Below are positions 40,718 to 49,292 of a stretch of DNA of 64,000 bases, one piece after another. The stretch lies in NCBI RefSeq assembly GCF_900176395.1, contig NZ_FWXL01000003.1, positions 1 through 64,000 on the forward strand, written 5' to 3'. Within the stretch, counting starts at the first letter, position 1; every line of letters starts with the position of its first letter. Source of the DNA: Novosphingobium sp. B1. Its GTDB lineage: Bacteria; Pseudomonadota; Alphaproteobacteria; Sphingomonadales; Sphingomonadaceae. A model generated the notes under the pieces. It worked only from the letters and a program-made list of their open reading frames with translations, was not told the origin of the DNA and ran no database searches. The translations under genes and the position numbers were made by a program.

Positions 40718-42319
40718 TCACATCCGGAACACGCCAAAGCGGGCCGCTTCGGCAATCGGGGCTTCGAGGCAGGCCTCCAGCGCCAGCCCCAGAACGTCGC
40801 GCGTCTGTACCGGGTCGATCACGCCATCGTCCCATAGTCTGGCGGTGGCGTAATAGGGATTGCCTTCGTCCTCGTACTTCTGGCGGATCGGGGCCTTGAA
40901 CGCCTCTGCCTCTTCCGGCGTCCACTTTTCCGCATCGCGGTGCACTGTCGCCAGCACGCTTGCCGCCTGCTCTCCGCCCATCACGCTGATGCGCGCGTTG
41001 GGCCAGGTAAACAGGAAGCGCGGCTGGTAGGCACGGCCGCACATGCCGTAGTTGCCCGCCCCGAAGCTTCCGCCGATCAGTACGGTGATCTTGGGAACCT
41101 GCGCCGTCGCCACCGCCGTCACCAACTTCGCACCATGCTTGGCGATGCCTTCGGCTTCGTACTTGCCGCCGACCATGAAGCCGGAGATGTTCTGAAGGAA
41201 CAGCAGCGGGATCCGCCGCTGGCACGCGAGTTCGATGAAATGCGCGCCCTTCTGCGCGCTTTCCGAAAAAAGCACGCCGTTGTTCGCAAGGATCGCCACC
41301 GGTGCCCCATGGATATGGGCAAAGCCGCAGACCAGCGTCGTTCCATAATGCGCCTTGAACTCGTGGAACTCGGAGCCGTCGACGATCCGCGCGATCACCT
41401 CGTGGACATCATATGGCGCGCGCACGTCCTCGGGGATGATCGCGTACAGTTCTTCCGCATCGTATTTTGGCGGAACCGGCTCGCGCCGCGCGATGCCGGC
41501 ATCTCCGGCATCGCCGATGTGCGAGACGATGTCGCGCACGATCGTCAGCGCGTGATCGTCGTTATCGGCAAGATGATCGACCACGCCGGACTTGCGTGCA
41601 TGGAGGTCACCGCCTCCCAGCGCCTCGGCGGTGATTTCCTCGCCTGTCGCCGCCTTCACCAACGGGGGGCCTGCCAGGAATATCGTCCCCTGCTCCCGCA
41701 CGATCACCGTCTCGTCGGACATCGCCGGCACATAGGCCCCGCCCGCCGTGCACGATCCCATAACGCTGGCAATCTGCGGGATACCGCGCGCGCTCATGTT
41801 CGCCTGGTTGAAGAAGAACCGCCCGAAGTGATCGCGGTCGGGGAAGACTTCGGCCTGATTGGGCAGGTTCGCGCCGCCGCTGTCGACAAGGTAGATGCAC
41901 GGCAGGTGGTTCTCCTGCGCGATCTCCTGCGCGCGCAGATGCTTCTTAACCGTCATCGGGAAGTAGGTGCCGCCCTTCACCGTCGCGTCATTGGCGAAGA
42001 CCATGCAGTTGCGGCCAGAAATGCGGCCAACTCCCGCGATGATCCCCGCACCGGGCACCTCGTCGCCATACATCCCGTTCGCTGCAAGCTGGCCGATCTC
42101 GAGGAACGGCGAGCCCGGATCGAGCAGCCGCTCCACGCGGTCGCGCGGGAGCAGCTTGCCCCGCGAGACATGGCGCTCGCGGCTGCGCTCGTCACCGCCA
42201 AGCGCAGCCTTGGCCACACGCTCGCGCAGTTCCTGCGCCAGCGCGCGGTTATGTGCTGCGCGGGCCTGCGCCTGCTCGGAGTTCAGGTCGATGTTGCTCG
42301 TCAGGACCGGTGCGCTCAA
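40718..42319 (-). CDS. mccB: Methylcrotonyl-CoA carboxylase, carboxyltransferase beta subunit
   Basis: A 533-residue carboxyltransferase. MCC-type motifs are [51 protein letters not shown] and a C-terminal [38 protein letters not shown] (quoted in parts under the family's known signature). It transfers CO2 from biotin to methylcrotonyl-CoA. The start codon is TTG, overlapping the stop of the upstream esterase gene (TTGA). It lies 14 bases ahead of mccA. Confidence 0.94.
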   Translation of the reverse strand: MSAPVLTSNIDLNSEQAQARAAHNRALAQELRERVAKAALGGDERSRERHVSRGKLLPRDRVERLLDPGSPFLEIGQLAANGMYGDEVPGAGIIAGVGRISGRNCMVFANDATVKGGTYFPMTVKKHLRAQEIAQENHLPCIYLVDSGGANLPNQAEVFPDRDHFGRFFFNQANMSARGIPQIASVMGSCTAGGAYVPAMSDETVIVREQGTIFLAGPPLVKAATGEEITAEALGGGDLHARKSGVVDHLADNDDHALTIVRDIVSHIGDAGDAGIARREPVPPKYDAEELYAIIPEDVRAPYDVHEVIARIVDGSEFHEFKAHYGTTLVCGFAHIHGAPVAILANNGVLFSESAQKGAHFIELACQRRIPLLFLQNISGFMVGGKYEAEGIAKHGAKLVTAVATAQVPKITVLIGGSFGAGNYGMCGRAYQPRFLFTWPNARISVMGGEQAASVLATVHRDAEKWTPEEAEAFKAPIRQKYEDEGNPYYATARLWDDGVIDPVQTRDVLGLALEACLEAPIAEAARFGVFRM

Positions 42320-43302
42320 CGCGTGCTGCCTTTCAGGTGCTTGGTGAAGAACGGCAGCACATGCGTGCGGAAGCGCTCCTTCACCCGGTTGCCGTGGTCG
42401 CCCACATAGATTTCCCAGTCATGCGCAATGCCGAACCGGGTCAGGGTTTCGTGAATCAGTTCATCGTCGGCGCGGACGAAGTCAGTGTCGCCCGTGTCGA
42501 TCGCTATGCCGATCATGCGGCGCAACGAAGGCAGATATTGCGAGGCCATTGCCACGGGAGAATTGGCCGCCCACTTGGCGATCACCAGATCGTTCACCTT
42601 GCCTTCGCTGGTGCCAAGATCGGCATAGAATGGCGGCTTTGCGGGGTTGGGAGACCATGCCGCCGCCACCGCGAAGTTGCCCCGGCTCATCCAGTCCGCC
42701 GTCAGCGCCTGATCGACCGACCAGCCTTCGTACTTCGGATTGGCCGACGATGCTGGGCGCGGGATCTGGCAGCACGGGTTCATCGCATAGAGGGCACCGA
42801 ACACGTCGGCACGCTTCATGCCTAGCTTGAGCGTGCCATAGCCGCCCATCGAATGACCGGCGAGCCCGCGCGCCTCGCGCGAAGGGATCGTGCGAAAGTG
42901 CCTGTCGGTCCAGGCCACGAGGTCTTGCGCGATGAAGTCTTCGAAATTGCCTACGGTGGGAGAATTCGAATACATCGAACCACCCCACATGGTCATGCTG
43001 TCGGGCACCACGATGATGGTTTCGGCGCCCGACGCCTTGAGCGCGGCGTCAAAGTCGTTGCGCTCGACATACTGGTCTGCGGTCGAATTGTACCCGTGCA
43101 GGAAATAGATGACCGGGTAGCGCCGCGACTTCGACTTGTCGTAGCTGTCGGGCAGGAACACATAAACCGTGCGGTCGGACGAATTGCCCTCAAGATTGCC
43201 TTCCACCGCTGCACTATGAACGGTGGTCTTTTCCATCCGCGCCAGTGCGGGATGGGAAAGACCGAGCAGGGCTGCACAGGCAATGAGGGCTTTCAGGCGC
43301 AT
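42316..43302 (-). CDS. Secreted esterase (EstD/S-formylglutathione-hydrolase-like)
   Basis: A 328-residue alpha/beta hydrolase with a signal peptide ([21 protein letters not shown]). The catalytic Ser is in [15 protein letters not shown]. The N-terminal [26 protein letters not shown] and the later DTGDTDFV Asp and GDHGNRV His complete a typical triad. Export to periplasm or outside is predicted. It sits between ivd and mccB and is translationally coupled to mccB through TTGA, an odd neighbour for intracellular leucine enzymes. Confidence 0.85.
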   Translation of the reverse strand: MRLKALIACAALLGLSHPALARMEKTTVHSAAVEGNLEGNSSDRTVYVFLPDSYDKSKSRRYPVIYFLHGYNSTADQYVERNDFDAALKASGAETIIVVPDSMTMWGGSMYSNSPTVGNFEDFIAQDLVAWTDRHFRTIPSREARGLAGHSMGGYGTLKLGMKRADVFGALYAMNPCCQIPRPASSANPKYEGWSVDQALTADWMSRGNFAVAAAWSPNPAKPPFYADLGTSEGKVNDLVIAKWAANSPVAMASQYLPSLRRMIGIAIDTGDTDFVRADDELIHETLTRFGIAHDWEIYVGDHGNRVKERFRTHVLPFFTKHLKGSTR

Positions 43303-43335
43303 GAATCTCTCCGCAGAAACCTTATCGTCGGCCGA

Positions 43336-44499
43336 TTAGCGCGCTCCGATAAGTTCGCGGCCGATCAGCATCCTGCGGATTTCATTGGTTCCGGCGCCGA
43401 TGTCCAGCAACTTGGCATCGCGCAGGTAGCGTTCCACTGGCCAGTCCTTTGTATAGCCCGCGCCGCCCAGCGCCTGCACCGCCTCGCCCGACACGCGGAA
43501 AGCGTTCTCGCTGGCTAGCAGGATCGCGCCTGCGGCATCGAAACGTGTGGTCTGCCCTGCATCGCAAGCCTTGGCCACGGCATAGACATAGGCGCGGGCA
43601 GACTGGATCGCTACGTACATGTCGGCCACCTTGGCCTGCATCAGCTGGAACGTGCCGATCGGCTGGCCGAACTGCTTGCGCTCGCGCACATAGGGGATGA
43701 CCGTGTCGAGGCAGGCCTGCATGATGCCGATCTGCATGCCGGCCAACACCACGCGCTCGTAATCCAGCCCGCTCATCAGCACGCCCACGCCTCCATGGAG
43801 CGGGCCCATCACGTTCTCTTCCGGCACGAAGCAATCGTCGAACACCAGCTCGCAGGTGGGCGAACCGCGCAGGCCCATCTTGTCGATCTTCTGCCCGATC
43901 GAGAAGCCCGCCATGTCCTTTTCGATCAGGAACGCGGTGATGCCCCGGCTGCCTGCCTCGGGCGAAGTCTTGGCATAGACCACCAGCGTATCGGCATAGG
44001 TACCATTGGTGATCCAGAACTTGGTGCCATTGAGACGGAAGCCCCCGGCAACCGGTTCTGCACGCAGCTTCATCGAAACAACGTCGGATCCTGCCCCCGC
44101 TTCCGACATGGCCAGCGAGCCGACATGTTCGCCCGAGATCAGCTTGGGCAGATATTTCGCCTTCTGCTCGGCATTGCCCCAACGGCGGATCTGGTTGACG
44201 CACAAGTTCGAGTGCGCGCCATAGGACAGGCCGACCGATCCCGATGCACGGCTGACTTCCTCGACGGCAATGACATGGTCGAGATAGCCAAGGCCCAGGC
44301 CGCCGAACTCTTCCTCCACGGTGATGCCGTGCAGCCCCAGCGCGCCCATCGGCTCCCACAACTCGCGCGGGAAGCGATCGTTGCGGTCGATCTCCGCGGC
44401 CAGGGGCGCAATCTGTTCGTCGGCAAAGCGGCCCGCTGCCTCGCGGATCATCAGGGCGCTTTCGGTCAGACCGAAGTCGAAATCGGGCGTGGCGCGCAT
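43336..44499 (-). CDS. ivd: Isovaleryl-CoA dehydrogenase
   Basis: A 387-residue acyl-CoA dehydrogenase, first enzyme of the operon, oxidising isovaleryl-CoA to 3-methylcrotonyl-CoA with FAD. Signatures are [35 protein letters not shown], the C-terminal [22 protein letters not shown] and the IVD-specific catalytic Glu in [12 protein letters not shown] (about residue 250). The ATG at 44499 (MRATPDF) has GAGAGG nine bases before it. An ATG at 44508 touches that sequence directly and is less likely. Confidence 0.93.
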   Translation of the reverse strand: MRATPDFDFGLTESALMIREAAGRFADEQIAPLAAEIDRNDRFPRELWEPMGALGLHGITVEEEFGGLGLGYLDHVIAVEEVSRASGSVGLSYGAHSNLCVNQIRRWGNAEQKAKYLPKLISGEHVGSLAMSEAGAGSDVVSMKLRAEPVAGGFRLNGTKFWITNGTYADTLVVYAKTSPEAGSRGITAFLIEKDMAGFSIGQKIDKMGLRGSPTCELVFDDCFVPEENVMGPLHGGVGVLMSGLDYERVVLAGMQIGIMQACLDTVIPYVRERKQFGQPIGTFQLMQAKVADMYVAIQSARAYVYAVAKACDAGQTTRFDAAGAILLASENAFRVSGEAVQALGGAGYTKDWPVERYLRDAKLLDIGAGTNEIRRMLIGRELIGAR

Positions 44500-44583
44500 G
44501 GCTGGCATCCTCTCAAACCTGTGTTGCCCGCGTTGTACCATTGCTGACGCGCACGGAAAAATTGATTTGGCGCCACAGTTGTC

Positions 44584-44598
44584 ATAGGATAAATCTAT
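44584..44598. promoter_or_regulatory. LysR-type T-N11-A dyad at the LysR gene start
   Basis: ATAG-N7-CTAT is a perfect four-base dyad containing T-N11-A (44585 to 44597), the classic LysR contact form. It overlaps the LysR start codon in the 97-base divergent region with ivd. Its position suits autorepression. Confidence 0.4.
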
Positions 44599-45448
44599 GC
44601 TGAAACGCACCCATCTTCGTCAGTTCCTGGCGCTGGTCGAGGCCGGATCATTTACCCGCGCGGCCGAGCGTCTGGCGATCACCCAGCCCACGTTGTCGGC
44701 AGGCATCGCCGAGCTTGAGCGCCTCGTCGGCAGTCCGTTGTTCCTGCGCGAAAGGCGCGCGGTGCGGCTGACCGAGGCTGGCAACCGCCTCTTGCCCTCC
44801 GCCCGTGCGATCGAGCGGGAGTTTCGCAGCGCCGAGAGTGCTGCGCGGGGCACTCCTGCGCCGAGGCAACCGCTGCGGCTGGGCGTCGTGACGTCACTAC
44901 CGGGCGCGCTCGTCACCGCCATTGCCGCGCGCTGCGCCACCGATCAGCCGCTGGCCCTTACCGAAGGGAGCGACATCGACTTGCGTCGTCGTCTTGCAGA
45001 GCACCAGCTGGATGCCGCGCTTACGCTGCTCCGCGGCGGTGAGAACGCCGAAGCCTTGATAGAAGAAGACTATGCGATGATCCTGCCCGCACGCCACCGC
45101 CTTGCTGGCCGCTCCATGCTTGAGCCGGAGGAACTCGCGGACGAAGTGATGATCGCCCGGCGCTCATGCGAGATTCTTGGCGAAACCAGCCGCTACTTCA
45201 CCGCGCATGGCATCAGGCCGCGCTTTCTCCTGCGCAGCCATAACGACGAACGTTGCCTCTCGCTGGTGGCGGCGGGCTGCGGCGTGACCACGGGACCACG
45301 AAGCCTCGCAATGCCAGGGACCATCGCAGTCCCCTTGCGCGGCTACGACTTTGTTCGTCGCATTGGCATCGTTACCGCACAGGGGCTGGACAAAAGCCGC
45401 ACCCAGCAGGTGGCCGACGCTGTGCGCGATGCCGTCGCTGCCGCATGA
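44597..45448 (+). CDS. LysR-type transcriptional regulator of the leucine operon (inferred)
   Basis: A 283-residue protein with the N-terminal winged helix ([39 protein letters not shown] in sections over residues 8-50) and a short ligand-binding domain. It is divergent from ivd with a 97-base shared region, which is the standard arrangement for a LysR regulator and its target. The effector, perhaps a branched acyl-CoA, is inferred from context only. Confidence 0.87.
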   Translation: MLKRTHLRQFLALVEAGSFTRAAERLAITQPTLSAGIAELERLVGSPLFLRERRAVRLTEAGNRLLPSARAIEREFRSAESAARGTPAPRQPLRLGVVTSLPGALVTAIAARCATDQPLALTEGSDIDLRRRLAEHQLDAALTLLRGGENAEALIEEDYAMILPARHRLAGRSMLEPEELADEVMIARRSCEILGETSRYFTAHGIRPRFLLRSHNDERCLSLVAAGCGVTTGPRSLAMPGTIAVPLRGYDFVRRIGIVTAQGLDKSRTQQVADAVRDAVAAA

Positions 45449-45465
45449 ACCAGACTGGCCATGCC

Positions 45466-46473
45466 TCAGGCCATGTAGGCATCGATCGCTGCAAGATGCG
45501 CAGCCACGGCCGAAGGCGGCAGGAATGAACCGCTGAAGCTGTTGCGCGCCAGCGTGGCAAGGTCTTTGCGGGAAAGCCCCCTCGCCTGTGCAACGGCGCG
45601 GTAATTGTCTGCGACATAGCCCCCGAAATAGGCCGGATCATCGGAATTGATCGTCGCTTTCAGACCTTGTGCCAGCATCCGGTCGAGCGGATGATCGACA
45701 AGGTCGGAGACAACGCAAAGCTTGAGATTGGACAGCGGGCAGACCGTCAGCGTCATGCCCGTGCCGGCCAGCCGCTCGACCAGTGCCCTATCCTCCATCG
45801 CACGGTTGCCATGATCGATCCGGTCCACCTGCAAGAGATCGAGCGCTTCGTAGACATATTCCGGCGGGCCTTCCTCTCCGGCATGGGCCACGAGCTTGAG
45901 ACCCTTTTCCCGCGCCGCAGCAAACACCCGTGCAAACTTTGCCGGGGGATGGCCGACCTCGCTCGAATCCAGCCCGACAGCTGCGATCCGGTCAAGCCAT
46001 GGCTCGGCCACCGCCAGGGTCTCGAAGGCGGCATCCTCGGTCAGGTGGCGCAGGAAGCTCATGATCAGGGCGCTGGTCATGCCGTGCTTGGTCTGCGCTG
46101 CCGCCATGCCCGACAGCAGACCGCGCATCACCGTGTCGAAGGCGATGCCGCGATCGGTATGCGTCTGCGGATCGAACATGATCTCGGCATGGAGCACGCC
46201 ATCGGCGGCTGCCCGGTCGAAGTATGCCAGTGCCAGATCGTGGAAATCGGCCTCGGTCTGCAGAACGCTGGCCCCTGCATAATAGATGTCGAGGAAGTCC
46301 TGCAGATTCGAAAAGGCGTAGGCCGCGCGAACGTCCTCGACGCTGGCAAAGGGGATCGCCACGCCATTGCGCTCCGCCAGTGCGAACATCAGTTCGGGCT
46401 CGAGGCTACCTTCGATATGAAGGTGAAGTTCCGCCTTGGGCAGGCCGGTGATGAAGCTGTCGAGATCGGTCAT
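45466..46473 (-). CDS. Adenine/adenosine deaminase
   Basis: A 335-residue zinc amidohydrolase. Metal ligands are in ELHLHIEGSLEPE and KLVAHAGEE, the catalytic region VDRIDHGNRAMED follows, and NSDDPAYFGGYV holds the Asp. GLDSSEVGHPPAKF and TVCPLSNLKLCVV are typical of the adenine-deaminase branch (Aah1-like) rather than classical adenosine deaminase, so adenine to hypoxanthine is the likelier reaction. It converges on the LysR gene with 17 bases between stops. Confidence 0.88.
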   Translation of the reverse strand: MTDLDSFITGLPKAELHLHIEGSLEPELMFALAERNGVAIPFASVEDVRAAYAFSNLQDFLDIYYAGASVLQTEADFHDLALAYFDRAAADGVLHAEIMFDPQTHTDRGIAFDTVMRGLLSGMAAAQTKHGMTSALIMSFLRHLTEDAAFETLAVAEPWLDRIAAVGLDSSEVGHPPAKFARVFAAAREKGLKLVAHAGEEGPPEYVYEALDLLQVDRIDHGNRAMEDRALVERLAGTGMTLTVCPLSNLKLCVVSDLVDHPLDRMLAQGLKATINSDDPAYFGGYVADNYRAVAQARGLSRKDLATLARNSFSGSFLPPSAVAAHLAAIDAYMA

Positions 46474-46558
46474 GCGCCTCCCCTACCGCATCACGGCGCG
46501 GCACGCACGACGAGATGCCACTTCCGCCTGGCGAAGAGACGAGGATTTATCGAGATGG

Positions 46559-46649
46559 TGGCGGAGCGGGAGGGATTCGAACCCTCGATACGCTTTTGAC
46601 GTATACTCACTTTCCAGGCGAGCGCCTTCGACCACTCGGCCACCGCTCC
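46559..46649 (-). tRNA. tRNA-Ser (anticodon GGA)
   Basis: A 91-base class II tRNA. The acceptor is GGAGCGG/CCGCTCC with G discriminator and encoded CCA. The anticodon loop CTGGAAA (GGA) sits in stem CTCGC/GTGAG. A long variable arm (TATACG…CGTATC) and T arm AGGGTTCGAATCCCT are present. It reads UCC and UCU serine codons. Confidence 0.95.
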
Positions 46650-46724
46650 GCATTGCTCTGGAAGTGCGCCCCTAGCGACACGTGAAAGCTTTCGCAAGGC
46701 GTCGCTTCCTGCAATGATCAAGTT

Positions 46725-47720
46725 ATGTCATTTCTTCTTGCACTGGCCGCCGTTGCCGCTTCGCCCGCCGCTCCAAAACCTGCCGCTGCGCTGTCTCCGG
46801 GGGAGATCGTGGCAGCTTCTCCGGCATCCGATTGGCAGGCGATCTCCCCCGATGACCTGCTTGTCATGGACCTTGCGCCCGACGCCAAGGGCAAGCCTCG
46901 TCGTGTGGTCATCCAGTTGATGCCCGAGCCGTTTTCGCAAGGCTGGGTAGGCAACTTGCGCAAGCTGGCGGCGGCGCACTGGTGGGACGGACTGACCGTC
47001 TATCGCGTGCAGGACAACTGGGTGTCGCAATGGGGCGATGCCGATGGCGAGGACAAGGCGAAGGCGAAGCCGCTTCCATCGGGGCTCGAACAGGTCCCTC
47101 AAAGCCGTTACGTCGTGCGCCCGGAAGGACCGGAGCGCAGCGCCACGCACGAGCAGCTCGACACCTGGCTTGCGAGCATGGAAGGTACGCATGGCGCTTG
47201 GCATGCCCTCACCCACAAGGGGACCGCGATCAAGGACGCCGATCCCTATGCCGACGAAACTTTCTTCTACCGTGGCTGGCCGCTCGCTGCCTCGCGTGAC
47301 GGGCCCAGCGCATGGCCGGTCCATTGCTATGCCAGCATCGGAGTCGCGCGCGACGCCCCACCAGACACCGGTACCGCTGCGGAGCTTTACGCAGCGATCG
47401 GCCATGCGCCGCGCCAGCTTGACCGCAACCTGGCCGTCGTCGGCCGCGTGATCGAGGGCATCCAGCACCTCTCGTCCCTTCCCCGCGGGCCTGCCCCCAT
47501 GGGCGTGTATGGCGATCCCGCCGAGCGTACGCCAATCCTCTCTCTGCACCCCGCGCGCGAAGTGCCAGACCTCCCGCGTTACGAATTGCTCTCGACCGAG
47601 AGCGAAAGCTTCCGCAGCTACGCCCAAGCAAGCGCAAACCATCGCGAGCCGTTCTACGTGCAGCCGGCAGGCGGCATCGACATCTGCAATCTCAAGGTTC
47701 CGGTACGGCAGCGCAAGTGA
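46725..47720 (+). CDS. Periplasmic cyclophilin-type peptidyl-prolyl isomerase
   Basis: A 331-residue protein with an N-terminal signal-like segment (MSFLLALAAVAASPAAPKPAAA). A cyclophilin domain is recognisable in sections: VVIQLMPEPFSQGWVGNLRKLA, the HWWDGLTVYRVQDNWVSQWGD core (equivalent of the F-H-R-V-I…Q-G-D motif) and HCYASIGVARD with LYAAIGHAPRQLDRNLAVVGRV. A roughly 90-residue insert lies between these blocks. It should catalyse prolyl isomerisation during envelope protein folding. It overlaps the following gene by GTGA. Confidence 0.82.
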   Translation: MSFLLALAAVAASPAAPKPAAALSPGEIVAASPASDWQAISPDDLLVMDLAPDAKGKPRRVVIQLMPEPFSQGWVGNLRKLAAAHWWDGLTVYRVQDNWVSQWGDADGEDKAKAKPLPSGLEQVPQSRYVVRPEGPERSATHEQLDTWLASMEGTHGAWHALTHKGTAIKDADPYADETFFYRGWPLAASRDGPSAWPVHCYASIGVARDAPPDTGTAAELYAAIGHAPRQLDRNLAVVGRVIEGIQHLSSLPRGPAPMGVYGDPAERTPILSLHPAREVPDLPRYELLSTESESFRSYAQASANHREPFYVQPAGGIDICNLKVPVRQRK

Positions 47721-48037
47721 ACGACGGCAGCTACAGCCTGACCGCTACCCTGTGGCGCTGGGCCGGCGGCGCGAACGGCGGCGACTGGTTCTTCGCGACG
47801 ATCTCGGGAGAAGTGGGCGAAGCGCTCTCCGCCACGGCGCTGATGCATCGGCTGGAAACCGGGCGCCGCTCGGGCTGGGGTTCGGTCAAGGTGGAAGCAC
47901 GTGTCGGCGAAACCGCATGGCGTACCTCGGCATTCCCGAGCAAGGAACAGGGCTGGATCGTTCCGATCAAGGCAGCCGTCCGCAAGGGCGAAGGCCTGAT
48001 CGAAGGTGAACCGTTCGAACTCGACCTGCAATTCTGA
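47717..48037 (+). CDS. DUF1905 domain protein
   Basis: A 106-residue protein, GTG start overlapping the cyclophilin stop. WFFATISGEVGEALSA, GWGSVKVEARVGETAWRTSAFPSKEQGWIVPIKAAVRK covers the DUF1905 beta domain (quoted in two pieces from residues 24 to 90). Function of the family is unknown. Its position in an operon with a folding enzyme gives no clear hint. Confidence 0.8.
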   Translation: MNDGSYSLTATLWRWAGGANGGDWFFATISGEVGEALSATALMHRLETGRRSGWGSVKVEARVGETAWRTSAFPSKEQGWIVPIKAAVRKGEGLIEGEPFELDLQF

Positions 48038-48061
48038 CCATCTGACATTCAAGGACCCTGA

Positions 48062-49093
48062 GTGCCCCGAAATGTTGCCCTCGTCGGCTTTGGCTTTGCC
48101 GGCAAGACCTTTCACGCCCCGCTTATCATGGCCGAGTCAGGCCTGAAACTGGCGGCGGTGGTCTCGCGTAATCCGGCAAAGGTCCACGCCGATCTGCCGG
48201 GCATGCGCGTTGAGGCGGATATCGCGGTGGTCCTCGCCGACCCCGCGATCGAACTCGTGGTCATTGCCACGCCGAACGACAGTCACGCCCCTCTTGCCCA
48301 TGCGGCAATCGATGCGGGCAAAGCTGTGGTGGTGGACAAGCCACTGGCCCTCACCCTTGCCGAAGCGCAGGCGATTGCCGACCATGCCGCAGAGCGCGGC
48401 ACGCTGCTCAGCGTATTTCACAACCGCCGCTGGGACGGTGATTTCCTGACGATTTCGCGCCTGATCGCGGAAGGTGCCATCGGCAAGGTCGTCCATTTCG
48501 AAAGTCACTTCGACCGCTTCCGCCCCCAAGTCCGCGATCGCTGGCGCGAGAATCCCGGCCCCGGCAGCGGCATATGGGCGGATCTTGGCCCGCACCTCGT
48601 CGATCAGGCGCTGTGCCTGTTTGGCCTGCCCGCCCGGATCATCGCCAGCATCGGCAACTTGCGTGATGGTGCGCGGACGGATGACTGGGCGCATGTTGTG
48701 CTCGAATATGCCGACAGGCGCTGCATACTTCATGCAGGAATGCTGGTGGCCGGCGGTTCCCCGCGCTTTGTCGTCCATGGCAGCGAAGGCAGCCTGATCA
48801 CCCACGGCCTCGATCCACAGGAAGTTCAGCTCGCAGCCGGCCTGCGCCCCGGTGCAGAAAACTGGGGCTGCGCCGATGCTGTGCTTGCCCGTTTCGATGG
48901 CGAAGGCAGGGAAAGCGCCTCGGCAATGATGGCCGGCGACTACCCCCGGTTCTATGCAGGCGTTGCCGCCGCGCTGGATGGTGCGCCGCTGCCCGTAACG
49001 CCTGCGCAATCGCTTGCCGTGATGGCGGTGATGGAAGCTGCAATCATTGCCGCGAATACTGGTACAGCGCAGGTGGTTCCACCATTCCGGTAG
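48062..49093 (+). CDS. Gfo/Idh/MocA family NAD(P)-dependent oxidoreductase
   Basis: A 343-residue dehydrogenase, GTG start. The Rossmann start is VALVGFGFAGKTFHAPLI. The family motif VVVDKPLALTLAEAQ (Lys and Pro of the EKP motif, here DKP) and the active-site GPHLVDQALCLFG with His and Asp are present. GFGFAGKTFHAPLI is typical of the YdgJ/YhhX-type members. A sugar or inositol-like substrate is probable. It follows the DUF1905 gene by 24 bases. Confidence 0.87.
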   Translation: MPRNVALVGFGFAGKTFHAPLIMAESGLKLAAVVSRNPAKVHADLPGMRVEADIAVVLADPAIELVVIATPNDSHAPLAHAAIDAGKAVVVDKPLALTLAEAQAIADHAAERGTLLSVFHNRRWDGDFLTISRLIAEGAIGKVVHFESHFDRFRPQVRDRWRENPGPGSGIWADLGPHLVDQALCLFGLPARIIASIGNLRDGARTDDWAHVVLEYADRRCILHAGMLVAGGSPRFVVHGSEGSLITHGLDPQEVQLAAGLRPGAENWGCADAVLARFDGEGRESASAMMAGDYPRFYAGVAAALDGAPLPVTPAQSLAVMAVMEAAIIAANTGTAQVVPPFR

Positions 49094-49292
49094 CAATTGC
49101 ACTGTCCAACATCACCGGCGCTGCAGCAAGGTCCTGACCGTTCCTTGAACCGTGGAATGCCTTTGCAAGCTGCATGAATATCAGCGCTTTTGCCCGGACG
49201 GTAAGGCCGCCACCGATATGCCTGCATAGGGCCTGCTGCATTTCTCAGGACAGTGTAAACCCCGTAAACACCCTTCGCATATGTGAACGAAT

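Noticed and set aside
46436..46675. A plus-strand frame across the tRNA-Ser gene
   Set aside because: It is the familiar false frame produced by reading through a tRNA-Ser gene.
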